This document shows, piece after piece, positions 1 through 10,441 of a stretch of 64,000 bases of DNA (position 1 is its first letter; each line of letters begins with the position of its first letter). The translations under genes were made by a program, and so were the position numbers. The DNA is taken from assembly GCA_029204225.1 (NCBI GenBank), contig CM055097.1:40962028-41026027 (forward strand). The letters are read 5' to 3'. Source of the stretch: Diphasiastrum complanatum. Lineage: Eukaryota > Streptophyta > Lycopodiopsida > Lycopodiales > Lycopodiaceae. The notes beneath the pieces were generated by a model. The model was given only the letters and a program-made list of their open reading frames with translations. It was not told the origin of the DNA and did not search any database.

Positions 1-229
1 AAAAAAACAGAAACAAATCTTTAAAAACTCATAGGGACTGATAGAATCCAACAGGGATTGATGGACCTACACTGGACCACACTGTAATCGAAACACTCGG
101 CAACCTACATAAATGCAATACCCTTGATTAGAGCTTTAATCTGATACCCATATTTGCCACAAAAAAAAAAATGTTGGCCAAAATTAGAAACACGTTTCTG
201 AATGCGTTTCTAGATTCTTAATGCAACTA

Positions 230-243
230 TGATATATGATATA

Positions 244-275
<32 letters not shown>
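230..275. repeat. (AT)n microsatellite
   Basis: A run of alternating A and T preceded by three gatatat units. It borders the first GC-rich block. No gene is associated with it. Confidence 0.9.
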
Positions 276-277
<2 letters not shown>

Positions 278-363
278 AAGCGGATGGCGGAAGCAGACGC
301 GCGTCCGCGTCCACGTCCGCGTCCGGACGCCTCATGTCTGATATATATATATCTATATATATC
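276..363. repeat. GC-rich 'cgtccg' block followed by TA tract
   Basis: About 55 bp built from repeated cgtccg/cgtcc words, ending in catgtctg and passing directly into a TA tract. The same arrangement occurs again at 1066-1206, so this looks like one end of a short dispersed repeat. Short open frames across it have low-complexity translations and are not genes. Confidence 0.55.
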
Positions 364-1065
364 ATTGTTGCATCCGGAACACGTTCCGCGGGGTCACCGT
401 TTGTTCCAGACCCCGGAACGTTGTTTTGGAATGTTTTCACTTTTTTTTTTTATTAAAAAAAAACAAACAACCTTAATGGTTCCCTTCAATGCCATGGGCC
501 ATCCCTGTGCTTGAATTGCAGTGGGTTCTTTAAACTTGGATATATTCTAGAAGAAAAATCATCAAAATGAGCAGAAACACCACGGGTGCTGTTAGTTGCT
601 AGGTTTTGGGATATTGCTTCCTGCATTTTCATTTCTCGCTACCTGCGGTATGCAATTACCTCATCTTCTTTCATTGCAGTGACAAGTGGATGTTCAACAT
701 AGAAATCCTTCTTGAGTTCAGGAAGCTTGTCAAACTTCTGTTGAGGTAGGATTGTGTGTTGTCTACAGTTCTGCTTGATATGTCATTCTTATTGCTTGAT
801 TCCCATTTATCACCCAATCCACTTTCAACACAATTCTCCACGTTCTCCTCTTCCACGACGACCCCACACAGCATCACTGCTTCGCCAGTACATTGATCAA
901 CATTAATCAGTACACATTGAATAGGCGAATCACCCTAAACCTAGGTGTTATCAGGGATATGTAGGCTACTATATACTATCACATACATACATATTACATC
1001 ATTTTTTTTTATAGTTTTTTTTAGTGTTAAATAATGTTAAAAAAAAAAAAATGGGATGCGTCCGA
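364..1065. other. Non-coding stretch, no recognised gene
   Basis: Mostly AT-rich with short homopolymers (A and T runs near 445-470, 1003-1050). I see no coding pattern, RNA gene or element boundary that I can support. Confidence 0.5.
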
Positions 1066-1152
1066 CCCCACGTCCGGGTCAAACGCGTCCGTGTCCGGAC
1101 GCCGGACGCGGATGCGAACGCGGACTGCCCACGTCCGGCCCGGACCTGCATG

Positions 1153-1206
<54 letters not shown>
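1066..1206. repeat. Second GC-rich 'cgtccg' block followed by (TA)n
   Basis: About 85 bp rich in cgtccg and its complement, ending in gcatgtctg and then a 50-bp (TA)n tract from about 1157. It shares block composition and the catgtctgatatat junction with 276-363. The hAT terminal repeat begins at the right edge of this TA tract. Confidence 0.55.
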
Positions 1207-1208
<2 letters not shown>

Positions 1209-1214
<6 letters not shown>

Positions 1215-1232
1215 CATAGATCCAGCTGTACC
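1209..1232 (+). repeat. Left terminal inverted repeat of hAT element
   Basis: Reads ATATATCATAGATCCAGC followed by TGTACC. It matches the reverse complement of 7503-7526 with two mismatches. Just inside are GCGGATC and GGTACC words up to about 1300. Confidence 0.65.
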
Positions 1233-1574
1233 AGGATCTGCGGATCCCGGTACCGCTGATCCACTGTGGTACCGCAGATCCTGACTGATCCGCGGTACCA
1301 CAATATATATTATTTTTTAATATTTAATATTTTAATTTATTTATTTTTACCCTAATCCCCCCCCTCGCTTCATCTCTCTCCCTGCCCATCGCGCTGGTGT
1401 CCGCGCCCTCTGTGCTGTCCGCCCACTCCTTGCCATCATCCTGTCTTCGCGTTGCACTGATCGCTTCCGCCCCCGTTATTGCTATTTCGGCCTTTGATGT
1501 GGATTTTCCAGCTTTCCGCCACCTATCACACTCACCATCATCTTTGCCTTTTTGCCCCAGTTCCTTCTATAGAA

Positions 1575-4500
1575 ATGGTGCATTCCAACCTTGCCGATCT
1601 GTGGGGCGAGGTGGACATTGTCAGGCGGGTTCCCGACAAGTCCAACAAGTCCGGTGCAAAGATCGTGCGCTGTCGATATTGCCTGGTTGAGTTCAGTGCC
1701 ACCCTCACTCGCCTTAAAGGCCACCTACTCGGCGCACGTGCCAAAAATGGTGGCACACTGAATGCTGCCCCCTGTACCAGCATGTCTGTTCCTGTCAGGC
1801 AGCGACTTCTGGACACCTACGGGCCACGTCTTGTGGCGGGGGAGAACACCATTTCGGAGGGTGTTCTCCGGTTTTGCACCGCGCCTTACGTGGTTGACCC
1901 CGAGTTGTTGCCTGCTTGGCTGGCACGCACGAGGAGAGTGAGTGCATCCTCGTCCAGTCCCTTTGTCTCTCACCCCCCTCAGACAGTTCCGCTAGACGCA
2001 TCTCCATCTGCACCCATTCCGGTGGATCCCGTCCCATCTCGTCCGCCAGTTGCCACTGCGGTTCCACCACCACCCACTGTTGCTCGCACTCCCCCAGTTT
2101 ACGACTTTCTCATGGACTCTCCACAGCCTGAGCAGGAGCAGGTCCAGGATGCCAGTGACGATGCCTTCTAGGATGTTGAGGAGATTCCTTCCTCCCTCCC
2201 TCCCCATCCGGATGACCTCCCTAGCCAGCAGTTTTTGTATCCCATGCCAGATGTTCCCCCTCCACCAGTGCACCCCACTTATGCTGCTGCACCCATCCCT
2301 GCCAGTGCATCCCACTCTCCCCATTCCACGTCTACAGCCGATGCATCTACTAGCGCCCAGCTTGTCGCGTCATCATCCATTCCTATCACGTTTGTTGCAC
2401 CATGCTGGAGGTCCGCTACCCGTCGCCCAGCTGGGAGAGTTCTTAGGCAGCAGAGCATTCGCAGCGCGCATCAGCCGCACATGGACAGAGAGGCTTCACA
2501 GGCCGTGGCCAGTTTGATTTATGAGCTGAACCTTCCATTTGCCATCACCGACTCTGAGCCCTTCAGAAGGGCCTTCCTCCTTGCACAGTCTGTCAGCCCT
2601 AGCTGGAGAGTCCCTAGTGCAGAGGTTGTCCGCACACACATGCTGAGGGATAGGGTCGAGTCCTTGTCTAGAGAGATGGAGCCTCTACGTCGCCACTGGG
2701 CCACTTACGGTTGCAGCATCATGTCCGATGGCTGGACTGATGTCAGGAGGAGGCCGATCCTCAACATATTGGTCTCCAGTTGCATGGGCACACAGTTTTT
2801 GAGGGCCGTGGATTGTAGCAGGGGGGGGAGAGTCATATCTGCGGAGTTCATGTTTGATGTCATCAGGTCTTCCATCCTGTCCATAGGCGCACAACATGTC
2901 GTTACGGTGGTGATGGACAATGCCACGAATTGCATTCAGATGGGTGTACTGCTAGAGGCCGAGTTCCCTCACATTGTTCATACCCCCTGTGCAGCGCATG
3001 GCATAGACCTTCTGATGGGGGACATAGGTGCACTTCCCTGGGTTAGAGCCATCGTTCGTGAGGCCCTCTTCCTGGTGACTTTTGTCACCAGGAAGAGGCG
3101 TGTTCTTGCCATGTTCCGGAGTTCAGCCATCTGGACCTCCGTAAGCCAGTCCCCATACGCTTTGCATTCGACTTGGTGGTCATCGACCGTCTGATCAGGT
3201 GTAGGGCGCAGCTTCTACAGATGGTTGCCAGTGATCTTTGGCGTGCCAGTACGTTTCAGCACACTGAGGATGGGGAGCACTTTTCTTCCACGGTGAGGGG
3301 AGACCAGTTTTGGAGGGATGCACAGACATTGTCAGGACTGCTTCGACCACTATACATTGTGCTCCGCATGGCTGACAGTGAGGGGTCGACACTTGGACTG
3401 GTATATGAGCTCATGGACCGGATTGGACAGTTCCTGCAGCTGCCCATCTGTAGTTGTTCTTTATCTTTTCAGTGTTTGCTAGTTTGTTTTTCTGTCGATG
3501 TTACGTTTTTTCGTAATGCCCTAAACCAAATGCCTCTCACCTGCAGGATGACCGAGCTGAAGTTCATCTGGGAGACGTGGTGGAACTACTTCCACAGGAG
3601 TATCCACAGCGTTGCACACATGCTGCATCCCCTCTTCCTCTCTCCGACACAGATCGCAGATAGGGATCTCGAGGCCGATTGGCTTCAGTACATTCACAGG
3701 GTGGGTCCACACATAGGTTTGGATCCTATCAGGCTCATGGAGGAGCTCGCTACATTTCGTTTTGGCATGGGCACGTTCGGCCACCCGGCTGCTCAGGATC
3801 CAGAGAGCAGGCAATTTCCCATTACCTGGTGGACCATGTTTGGTAGCACCTATCCATCCATACAGCGTCTTGCATTGCGTGTCCTTTCTCAGGTATGCAT
3901 CTCATTTCATCCTCCATTGTTGTGTTTCGTTGACGTTTCACTCGTGCACATGTGCTGAAGCATTTTATTGCACGTACCACAGGACTGCGCTGCCTTCGTG
4001 TGTGAGCGTAATTGGAGCACATGGGCACTCATTCACACGAGGAGAAGAAACCGGTTGTCAGTGAGTCAGTTGGAGCGGTTGATGTTCTGTAGCACCAACG
4101 CACGTCTCGCCAGGAGACTTCCAACCATTACGAGCGCATTGCAGGTGATAAGCTATTCTCCCATAGTAGTTTGGTTGACTCCTGGTATGTTGGTTTCATT
4201 TCTTGATAAAGTTGTCTCTTTGACATGCAAATTTTAAACCTTGCAGACGAAGATATCTGATTTGGAGCGCCAAGTTGACTTGCCTACGGACAGCACCCAT
4301 CCCATGCCTACAGATGACCTGGGCACACAGTTGATGGCAGAGAGAGAGAGAGGGAGCTTGCCGAGATGAGAGAGAGAGAGCTCGGGCTTGAGCACAGAGA
4401 GCCTCCATTGTATGAGGCAGATGAGCCAGTGTCAGAGGATGATTAGGATGAGGATGAGCCCATTCGGGTTGTGTTCGCCAGATCAGAGCGGGATGAGGCA

Positions 4501-5868
4501 TATGATACAGGTGTTGGGCACACACCTAGAGCAGGGGTCACAGGTGCATCAGGTGGTAGAGGTGGGACACATGCCACAGATTATACCGGGAGACGGGCAG
4601 GGCACACAGTGATGGAGGATGCTCTTGATAGGGGGCAGAGTGATTTGGGCTTACCTTCTGCAGCTGCTTGGATGCGTGCATCACAGAGTCATGGGCATTT
4701 CTATGACAGCACACCAGAGGAGTCACCAGATGACTTTGATTGTACCGATTGGGAGGCCATGCAGGGTCCACATGGTGCACAGGATGAGGCACGGGATGAT
4801 CCAGAGGATGGTGCACATGATGAGTCCCAGAGCCCAGAGCATTTATATTCGGTTGCCCAGCTAGACGACTTGATTGTAGAGTTGGATTCAGAGGCCCAGC
4901 AGATGCCGAGCGTCAGAGCGCCCCCATTCTCTCTAGCTAGCATGCCCTACACAGAGTCTCAGCCAGAGCAGCTACATGAGGTGCCTGCAGTTCCTCCAGT
5001 TCCTCAGAGGGTGTACGTGGGCCGCACAGCACCTCCAGTGTCACCGATGCCGTTGAGGCCAGCAGCCCCTCCATCGCCATCCACTTCTGCAGCACCAGGT
5101 CTCCATGACAGGCCACCATCTGTGCCTAGGTTTTCTCTTGCAGCACCCACATCCACATTCACAGTGGCTCCTCCAGTGGTTCCAGTGCCCAGGTTTAGGG
5201 TCTAGGCTCCATTGGCTCCAGTGCCCAGGTTTTCCCTTGCAGCGCCCACATCCATAGTGGCTCCTCCAGTGGCAGCACCTAGTATGTACCAGTACCGGCC
5301 AGCGCAGCGCCCCTTTCAGTACATATCGCCGCTATACTTGCCTCCTCTAGGGACGGCCCCTCCACAACCAGTTCCTCCGCCAGCAGCAGCCCCATGGGCA
5401 CACACTCCACGGGCCTATCCTCCACTATCAGCTGCACAAGGGCACCCATCTTTGGCTTCTCTATCCCAGCCGGCCTCAACTTGGGCCCAGCCCAGCCAGC
5501 CAGGTGATCTGCATGGGGGTGATGAGGCATTGACAGCTCCCCTCATCCGCAAGAGACCAGGAAGGGCCAAGGGTGCACCGAACAAGAAAGGCAGAGCACA
5601 GAAACAGCCAGGGAAGAGAGGACGACCTCGCAGGGTCCCGGGTGCAGGTAGAGGTGTAGTATCACAGCCAGCTGGAGCAGGTCTAGTCGGTTTGGCTTGC
5701 TTGGGGGCTGATGCGGAGGCAGATTGGGAGGATGAGGATGACGAGTCCTCCTCCTCGGATACACAGCCCATGCCAGTTCCAGATAGGCATAGATATCAGT
5801 TGCGAGAGTCAGCTCGGGGCCCTGAGTTGTCTCCGGAGCATTTGTCTAAGTTTGAGCCAGAGCATTGA
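1575..5868 (+). pseudogene. hAT transposase, decayed, with proline-rich AT-hook tail
   Basis: A DNA transposase relic. From ATG 1575 the product opens with a BED-type zinc finger (C33, C36, H50), then a Ser/Pro linker. A DUF659 core follows (about 2480-3080) with the acidic motifs DGWTD and MDNATNC and then HTPCAAHGIDLLM. The hAT C-terminal dimerisation region is split by introns: 3893-3982 (CAG|GTATGC..CACAG) and 4145-4246 (CAG|GTGATA..TTGCAG), with ERNWSTWALIHTRRRNRL between them. Another intron lies near 3450-3546. Breaks: TAG at 2169, a frameshift near 3140, slippage in a GA tract near 4340-4370, and TAGs near 4444 and at 5203. The last 460 codons are rich in Pro/Ala/Ser and end in a basic stretch with KRGRPRR (AT-hook-like) and an acidic-serine run. 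That tail is much longer than usual for the family. Confidence 0.75.
3065..3098. repeat. Perfect 15-bp hairpin inside transposase
   Basis: CCTCTTCCTGGTGAC, four T, then its exact reverse complement. It lies in the DUF659 coding part, about 45 bp before the frameshift at 3140. Confidence 0.8.
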
Positions 5869-6270
5869 TTGTAGTGTAGCTCTGTTATTTTATTTTTAGC
5901 AGTTTGATATCATGTTCCATGTTTGGCGGCCAGATGGTCGAACACTGTATTCAAACCATTTTCCATATTATATCAGTGTTGGACATACACTATTCGTTGC
6001 ACATTGTGTATTTGTCAATTTGTAATTGTGATGCTCTGTTTTCAATTTTATTTCGAATGGTATGTGCGTATTTTCAGTTAGTTTCAACTGCAGAGATTGA
6101 TAGCAGATGCACAACACAGAAATACAACCCCCTTTATAGCATTTCATAAACACACATATTACACCGCATTACACCAGGCATGCGTTGCACAAAAAACACA
6201 TTGAACATTAATTCAACAGTGGTATCAAAATAACAGTACGTATCCCGCCACATACGGCTGGGGCTGTTCT
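5869..6270. other. Convergent intergenic spacer inside hAT element
   Basis: AT-rich sequence between the stop of the transposase and the stop of the antisense ORF. It presumably holds both 3' ends. No other gene seen. Confidence 0.45.
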
Positions 6271-6652
6271 TTACGCTGTGTCAAACACTAAATGTTGCCT
6301 CATCTTATGCCAAAAACCACATAACAACAACCAGCCACATACGGCCTCTCGGTTAGCCCGAGTTGCCTCCTGGTCAGCCCGACGGCGGGCAGCCCTTTCC
6401 CTGACCATGATGGGCTGCCGTCGTGTGAAGTTCATTCCGATCTGCTCATCCAAATCCAGCTCGACAGCGTGGGCAGGGGCCACAGCGGGGGGGGGGGGGG
6501 ATCTGCAGCTCTGGGTGTCTCTCCCGAGTCTGTCGCAACATCTCTGCAATGTCTGCCTCTTGCTTCCGATGCCTTTTGTTGTGCCTTCGGACATTTTCCT
6601 CGAGCTTCCTCTTGGCCTCGCCCTCAGGCCTTGGTGGTATGCGCTCTGCCAT
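6271..6652 (-). pseudogene. Small antisense ORF of the hAT element, basic, charged helix
   Basis: Read on the minus strand from ATG 6652, an upstream in-frame stop (6683-6685) fixes the start nearby. The first part is strongly charged and helix-like (MAERIPPRPEGEAKRK..., then RKQEADIAEMLRQTRERH). A run of 12 G on the plus strand (about 6489-6500) shifts the frame. Across it, the neighbouring frame continues with ELDLDEQIGMNF and RERAARRRADQEATRANRE to a stop at 6271. Total about 125 codons. I do not recognise a family. Autonomous hAT, CACTA and Mutator elements can carry a second gene, so an accessory DNA-binding or helper protein is possible, but this is inference. It converges on the transposase. 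Confidence 0.4.
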
Positions 6653-6785
6653 CTCACGACATCCTGTTTCTCGAACTGGCTCTCACTGGATCTCACAGCC
6701 TCCCACAATGCCTCTCACAATGCCTCTCACAGCCTCTCTCTCACAGCCTCTCACAGCCTCATGAGTGCCTATTTAACCCCACAGC
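6653..6785. repeat. Short tandem repeats of ctctcaca(g/a)
   Basis: Several copies of a cctctcacag-like unit (about 6690-6765) immediately upstream of the antisense ORF. Low complexity, non-coding. Confidence 0.6.
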
Positions 6786-7098
6786 CTGTTCCCCCGTGTG
6801 CAGTTGTTGATGATACCTCCATGTGCCCTTGTACCTATCCCCATTTGTTGCTTCCCCACGTGCTGCACTCTCATTGGCCCCATGGCCTGCTCCCCCACAG
6901 TGCCCATGTGCTACTGTACCTGCCCCATGTATTGCTCCACTACATGCTACACTCCGATTGGGTCCGTGGTCTGCTCCCCCACAGTGCCCATGTGACGGTG
7001 TACCTGTCCGGATTTGCTGCTCCCCCACATGCTGCACTCCCATTGACCCCAAGGTCTGCTCCCCCACAGTGCCCCTTGTACAGTCCCCCCTTTTTTCT
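6786..7098. repeat. 84-bp tandem repeat, about 3.5 copies
   Basis: The word ctgctcccccacag recurs at 6887, 6971 and 7056, with a diverged copy at 6786, giving a period of 84-85 bp. Each unit also carries cacatgctgcactc-like and catgtg words. It lies in the right subterminal part of the hAT element, upstream of the antisense ORF. Confidence 0.75.
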
Positions 7099-7185
7099 AA
7101 ACCCTGACACTTTTTTTTTCAAAATTTTTACTCTAAAATACCCTAGTAAAAGGGGTTTTTAATAAAAAAAAAAAAGTAATAAAAA

Positions 7186-7432
7186 ATATTATTATTATGG
7201 TGCCGCCTTGGTACCGCGGGTCTGAGGGCGGCACCATAATGGCGGTACCACCATTATGGTACCGGCGGTACCATAATGGCGGTACCATGGGGTACTATGA
7301 TATATATCTATCTGAGGGCGGCACCATAACTGTGGTACCACCATTATGGTACCGGCGGTACCATAATGGTGGTACCGTGGTTATGGTGCCGCCCTCAGAT
7401 CCGAGGTACCAAGGTGGCACCATAATATTAAC
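7186..7432. repeat. Foldback of GGTACC/GGCGGCACC inverted repeats
   Basis: The outer arms (about 7186-7260 and 7360-7432) are inverted copies carrying ATTATGGTGCCGCC, GGTACC and TCTGAGGGCGGCACC. Nested inside is a second, nearly perfect palindrome (7311-7399). GGTACC occurs many times. It forms the right subterminal region of the hAT element, and shorter GGTACC words occur inside the left end. Confidence 0.8.
7311..7399. repeat. 89-bp near-perfect palindrome
   Basis: Runs from TCTGAGGGCGGCACC to GGTGCCGCCCTCAGA with its centre at about 7355. The arms are about 44 bp with roughly three mismatches. This would extrude as a cruciform or fold as a long hairpin if transcribed. Confidence 0.85.
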
Positions 7433-7502
7433 ATATTTTTAATTTTTTAGTGTATTTTTTGTAAAGAAAAAAATATAATGGTACCGCGGCACCGTGGTAC
7501 TC

Positions 7503-7526
7503 GGTACCGCTGAATCTATGATATAT
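7503..7526 (-). repeat. Right terminal inverted repeat of hAT element
   Basis: The reverse complement reads ATATATCATAGATTCAGC followed by GGTACC, and pairs with 1209-1232. AT-rich flank outside. Confidence 0.65.
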
Positions 7527-7989
7527 GTGTATATTACACACATTTTATAATATTTTTTTTTTGTTTATATTACTGTCGGAGGAGCACTTTATCCTTATGT
7601 GCCCGGTGTATTACGAGATCAGAGGGAGATACCATTGTTTGTTTCATGACAAGCCTGTCATCCTATGATCCCTCCTAGCCTATGAGGACTCCTGATGCGC
7701 TGCACTCATGATACGAGAGATGTTTATACTGCGATAGGACTTGTGTCAGAGAAAGCCCAGCAGAGTCATGTTTTTCAGCCTCAGATCACTTCTTTCTTCT
7801 CCAGGAGGAGAGGATGAGACCTAGTATTTGATGATGATGATGATGACAACTTACCTGCCCATGGAGATCGGAGACAGTGTCCCACTCATACTCATGTTGC
7901 AGCACGAGCTACTTGACCTATCACGAGGAGACTTCATCCTCCTAGATGACGTCAGCGACCGACCACCAGCGGTCCTTCATGCTGCATGT
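7527..7989. other. Unassigned flank
   Basis: No gene or element recognised. A short (GAT)n run lies at about 7830-7848. The left end of the following copia LTR could not be placed exactly and may lie within the last part of this stretch. Confidence 0.35.
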
Positions 7990-8233
7990 GAACGAGGGAA
8001 GCGCAAAGAGAGAGAGAGACTTAAAGTAACGTAGAAGAAGAAATATATTTATTAACCGCAATGGTATGTACATATAGTTTTTAGAAAAGAGAGAGAGAGA
8101 ACGCATCTCTCTTTGAGGGGTACCTGAAAAGGTGCGTCCTTTCAAAACATCTACGTAACAATAATAATGTTTTTATTTAAACTAATAAATAAGTTGGGCT
8201 GGAACGTTTCCGTTCCGGTGTCCGTTTCTGACA
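7990..8233 (-). mobile_element. 3' LTR (partial or short) of minus-strand copia
   Basis: On the minus strand a run of about seven G (8234-8240) acts as polypurine tract and is followed directly by TGTCAGAAACGG, a plausible LTR start at 8233. The polymerase frame runs into it. The left boundary is a guess. Confidence 0.45.
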
Positions 8234-10441
8234 CCCCCCCTTAAATAAAAACATGTCTGAATTTCAGGAACCTCCATCCGAATGATGTTCATATAGTTTG
8301 TATGTTTTTCTGTTGATGCTGACTTTGTCAAGAAGTCTGCAACATTTTGATCTGTTGGCACATATCTTAAAACAATGTTATTAAGCTCTACTTGTTGTCT
8401 GATGAAGTGATACTGAATCTCAACATGTTTAAGTTTATCCGATTGTCTTGGTTTCTTAGCAGAATTAATTGCAGCTGTATTGTCACAATACAAAGTGATT
8501 GGTAGTTTAACTTTGAGTTGCAATTCTTTGATAATAGAGGATATCCATAGAGCTTCTTTAGTAGCATCTGATGCAGCTTTATATTCAGCTTCGGTGCTAG
8601 AAAGAGAGATCGTTGTTTGTCGTTTTGTTTTCCAAGAAATTGCTCCACTTGCCATCATAAAGACATAACCTGTCGTAGACTTTTTGGTCTCCTTGTCAGA
8701 ACCCCAATCAGCATTTGTATAACCTGTGATTTCTGGAGTTTGAGAAAAGGGATCATGCGTATATGTGATTCCAAAGTCCTTTGTTGATGCAAGATATTGG
8801 ATCAGACGATATAGGGGTAAATGTTCTTCTTTAGGGTCTTGCATGTAACAAGACAAGAGACCCGAGGAGAAAGACAGGTCAAGACGGGTACATGACACCA
8901 AGTATCGAATGCTTCCAAGAATTTGTCTGTATTGACCTGCTTTGTAATGTTTTATTCAGCGTGATGTTTTTGTTGGATTTTTAAACTGTTGTCTTGGAGA
9001 TAAGGGTGTCATATAATAGGACGTATGAGACACTTGAAATTTCTGAAGTATGCATTCGGCAAACTTGGATTGAGTGAGATGGAGTGACCGTGACGGTCGA
9101 TGACGGAGAACTTGCATTCCAAGAAGATATGATACTTCCCCCCCATCCGTCATTGAGAACGTTTGAGTAAGACCTTGTTTGGCACTGTGTAACATGGATT
9201 TGGAGGATGCCAAAAGAAGAATGTCATCAACATAGAGAGCAAGGATAACAAATTGACCATCCTGTTGTTTAAGATAGACTGAAACATCATTCACCAGACG
9301 ATGATAACCAATGGCTTTCGTAAACTCAGTAAAGGGAATGTTCCATTGGCGAGGTGATTGTTTAAGCCCATAAATCGCACATAAGAGGAGACAAACATAG
9401 GTTGGTCGCTCAATAGAGACAAAATACGGGGGCTGTTCCATGTAAATGAGTTCGTCAAGAAGACCATTCAGAAAAGCTGTTTCTACATCCATTTGGTCCA
9501 TTTCTAGATACAGTTCAACTCCCAGAGCGAGCAGTAAATGAAAGGTAACAATGCATAAAGTAGGTGAGAAGGTCTTATTATAGTCAATACCTTGCTTCTG
9601 CACAAAGCCACGGGCAACTAAGCGTGCTTTGTAACGTGATATAGATCCATCAGGTTTGTATTTGCGGCGCAAAACCCACTTACAAGAGATAGCTTTGCGA
9701 CCAGGTGGAAGAGAACCAATTTCCATGTGTTATTAGCATACATGGATTCCATTTCTGATTTCATAGCAATTTGCCAAGAAGAAGCTTCGTGAGAAGCGAG
9801 TTCTTCGTCTGCATCAATAGTATCATCCATAAGAGGATCATATGTGAAGAGATCATAAGAAGAGGAGCTGTCTACAGCCATGTTACTAGAACCAAGGATG
9901 TCACTCAGAGATCAAAATTTGCGACTTGTTGAGCTGGAAGGAGCTAAAATGTCTGAAAGTGTTGTTTCAATGCCCTGTTGTGTAGTTTTAGACCGAGTTT
10001 GGACACCTTGAGTAGTGTCTGGTGATGGCGCATCATTGCTTGGATGCATAGAGAATAAATTAGAATATGGCAGTCGAGTAGAAGTGCAATGACCACGAAT
10101 AGGAAGGACCCGTCTTGCTGAATTATTTGGAATATTGGAGTGAGGTGTATCAGGTGGTATCGGAACATGATGTTCTTCATTTGGAGGTGCAGGTGGTGGA
10201 TCAGGTGGATGTGGATCATCTTGAATGACTGGTGAATCAAATGAGGATTCAGTCCACTTTTCAATTTCAGAACTAGGATGTTCAGCAGGAGAAACAATCA
10301 CTTGAGGTTGAAGAAGTTTGACAGGAGATTGTAGTTCAGAATAAATACTCGATGGAGGAGCTGATGATGCACCATTAATCAAAACATCTTCATTAAAGAA
10401 GACATCACGAGCAAAATAGAACTGTTGTTCAGCAGGATCGT
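8182..10441 (-). pseudogene. Ty1/copia pol: linker, reverse transcriptase, RNase H (minus strand)
   Basis: Retrotransposon polyprotein fragment. In order on the minus strand: the end of the integrase linker (FARDVFFNED, about 10380-10430), a Pro/Ser-rich spacer, the RT start (ISCKWVLRRK, RYKARLVARGF), RT active-site YVDD (about 9205-9240), then RNase H (TNADWGSDKETKKSTTGY, SLSSTEAEYKA, CDNTAAI) and the C-terminal VADFLTKSAS. Frames are almost intact: one TGA just downstream of 8956, one TGA at 9909-9911, and a frameshift near 9720. Gag, protease and the integrase core are missing because the element stops at 10441, where a plus-strand copia begins. One of the less decayed copies in the window. 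Confidence 0.85.

Larger units (their letters stand above)
1209..7526 (+). mobile_element. hAT-type DNA transposon, about 6.3 kb
   Basis: Limits are set by an imperfect 24-bp inverted repeat (1209-1232 and 7503-7526, 22 of 24 matches). Both ends continue inward into clusters of GGTACC and GCGGATC words, the subterminal motifs expected of transposase-binding ends. The inside carries a hAT transposase on the plus strand and a small ORF on the minus strand. Both ends lie in TA-rich DNA, so the 8-bp target duplication typical of hAT elements cannot be read. It is large for a hAT element because of a long C-terminal extension and about 1.3 kb of 3' repeats. The transposase has stops and frameshifts, so this copy is dead. 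Confidence 0.65.

Noticed and set aside
236-514. Open frames across the AT and cgtccg repeats near the left end
   Set aside because: Translation is Ile-Tyr and Arg-Pro repeats on both strands; microsatellite only.
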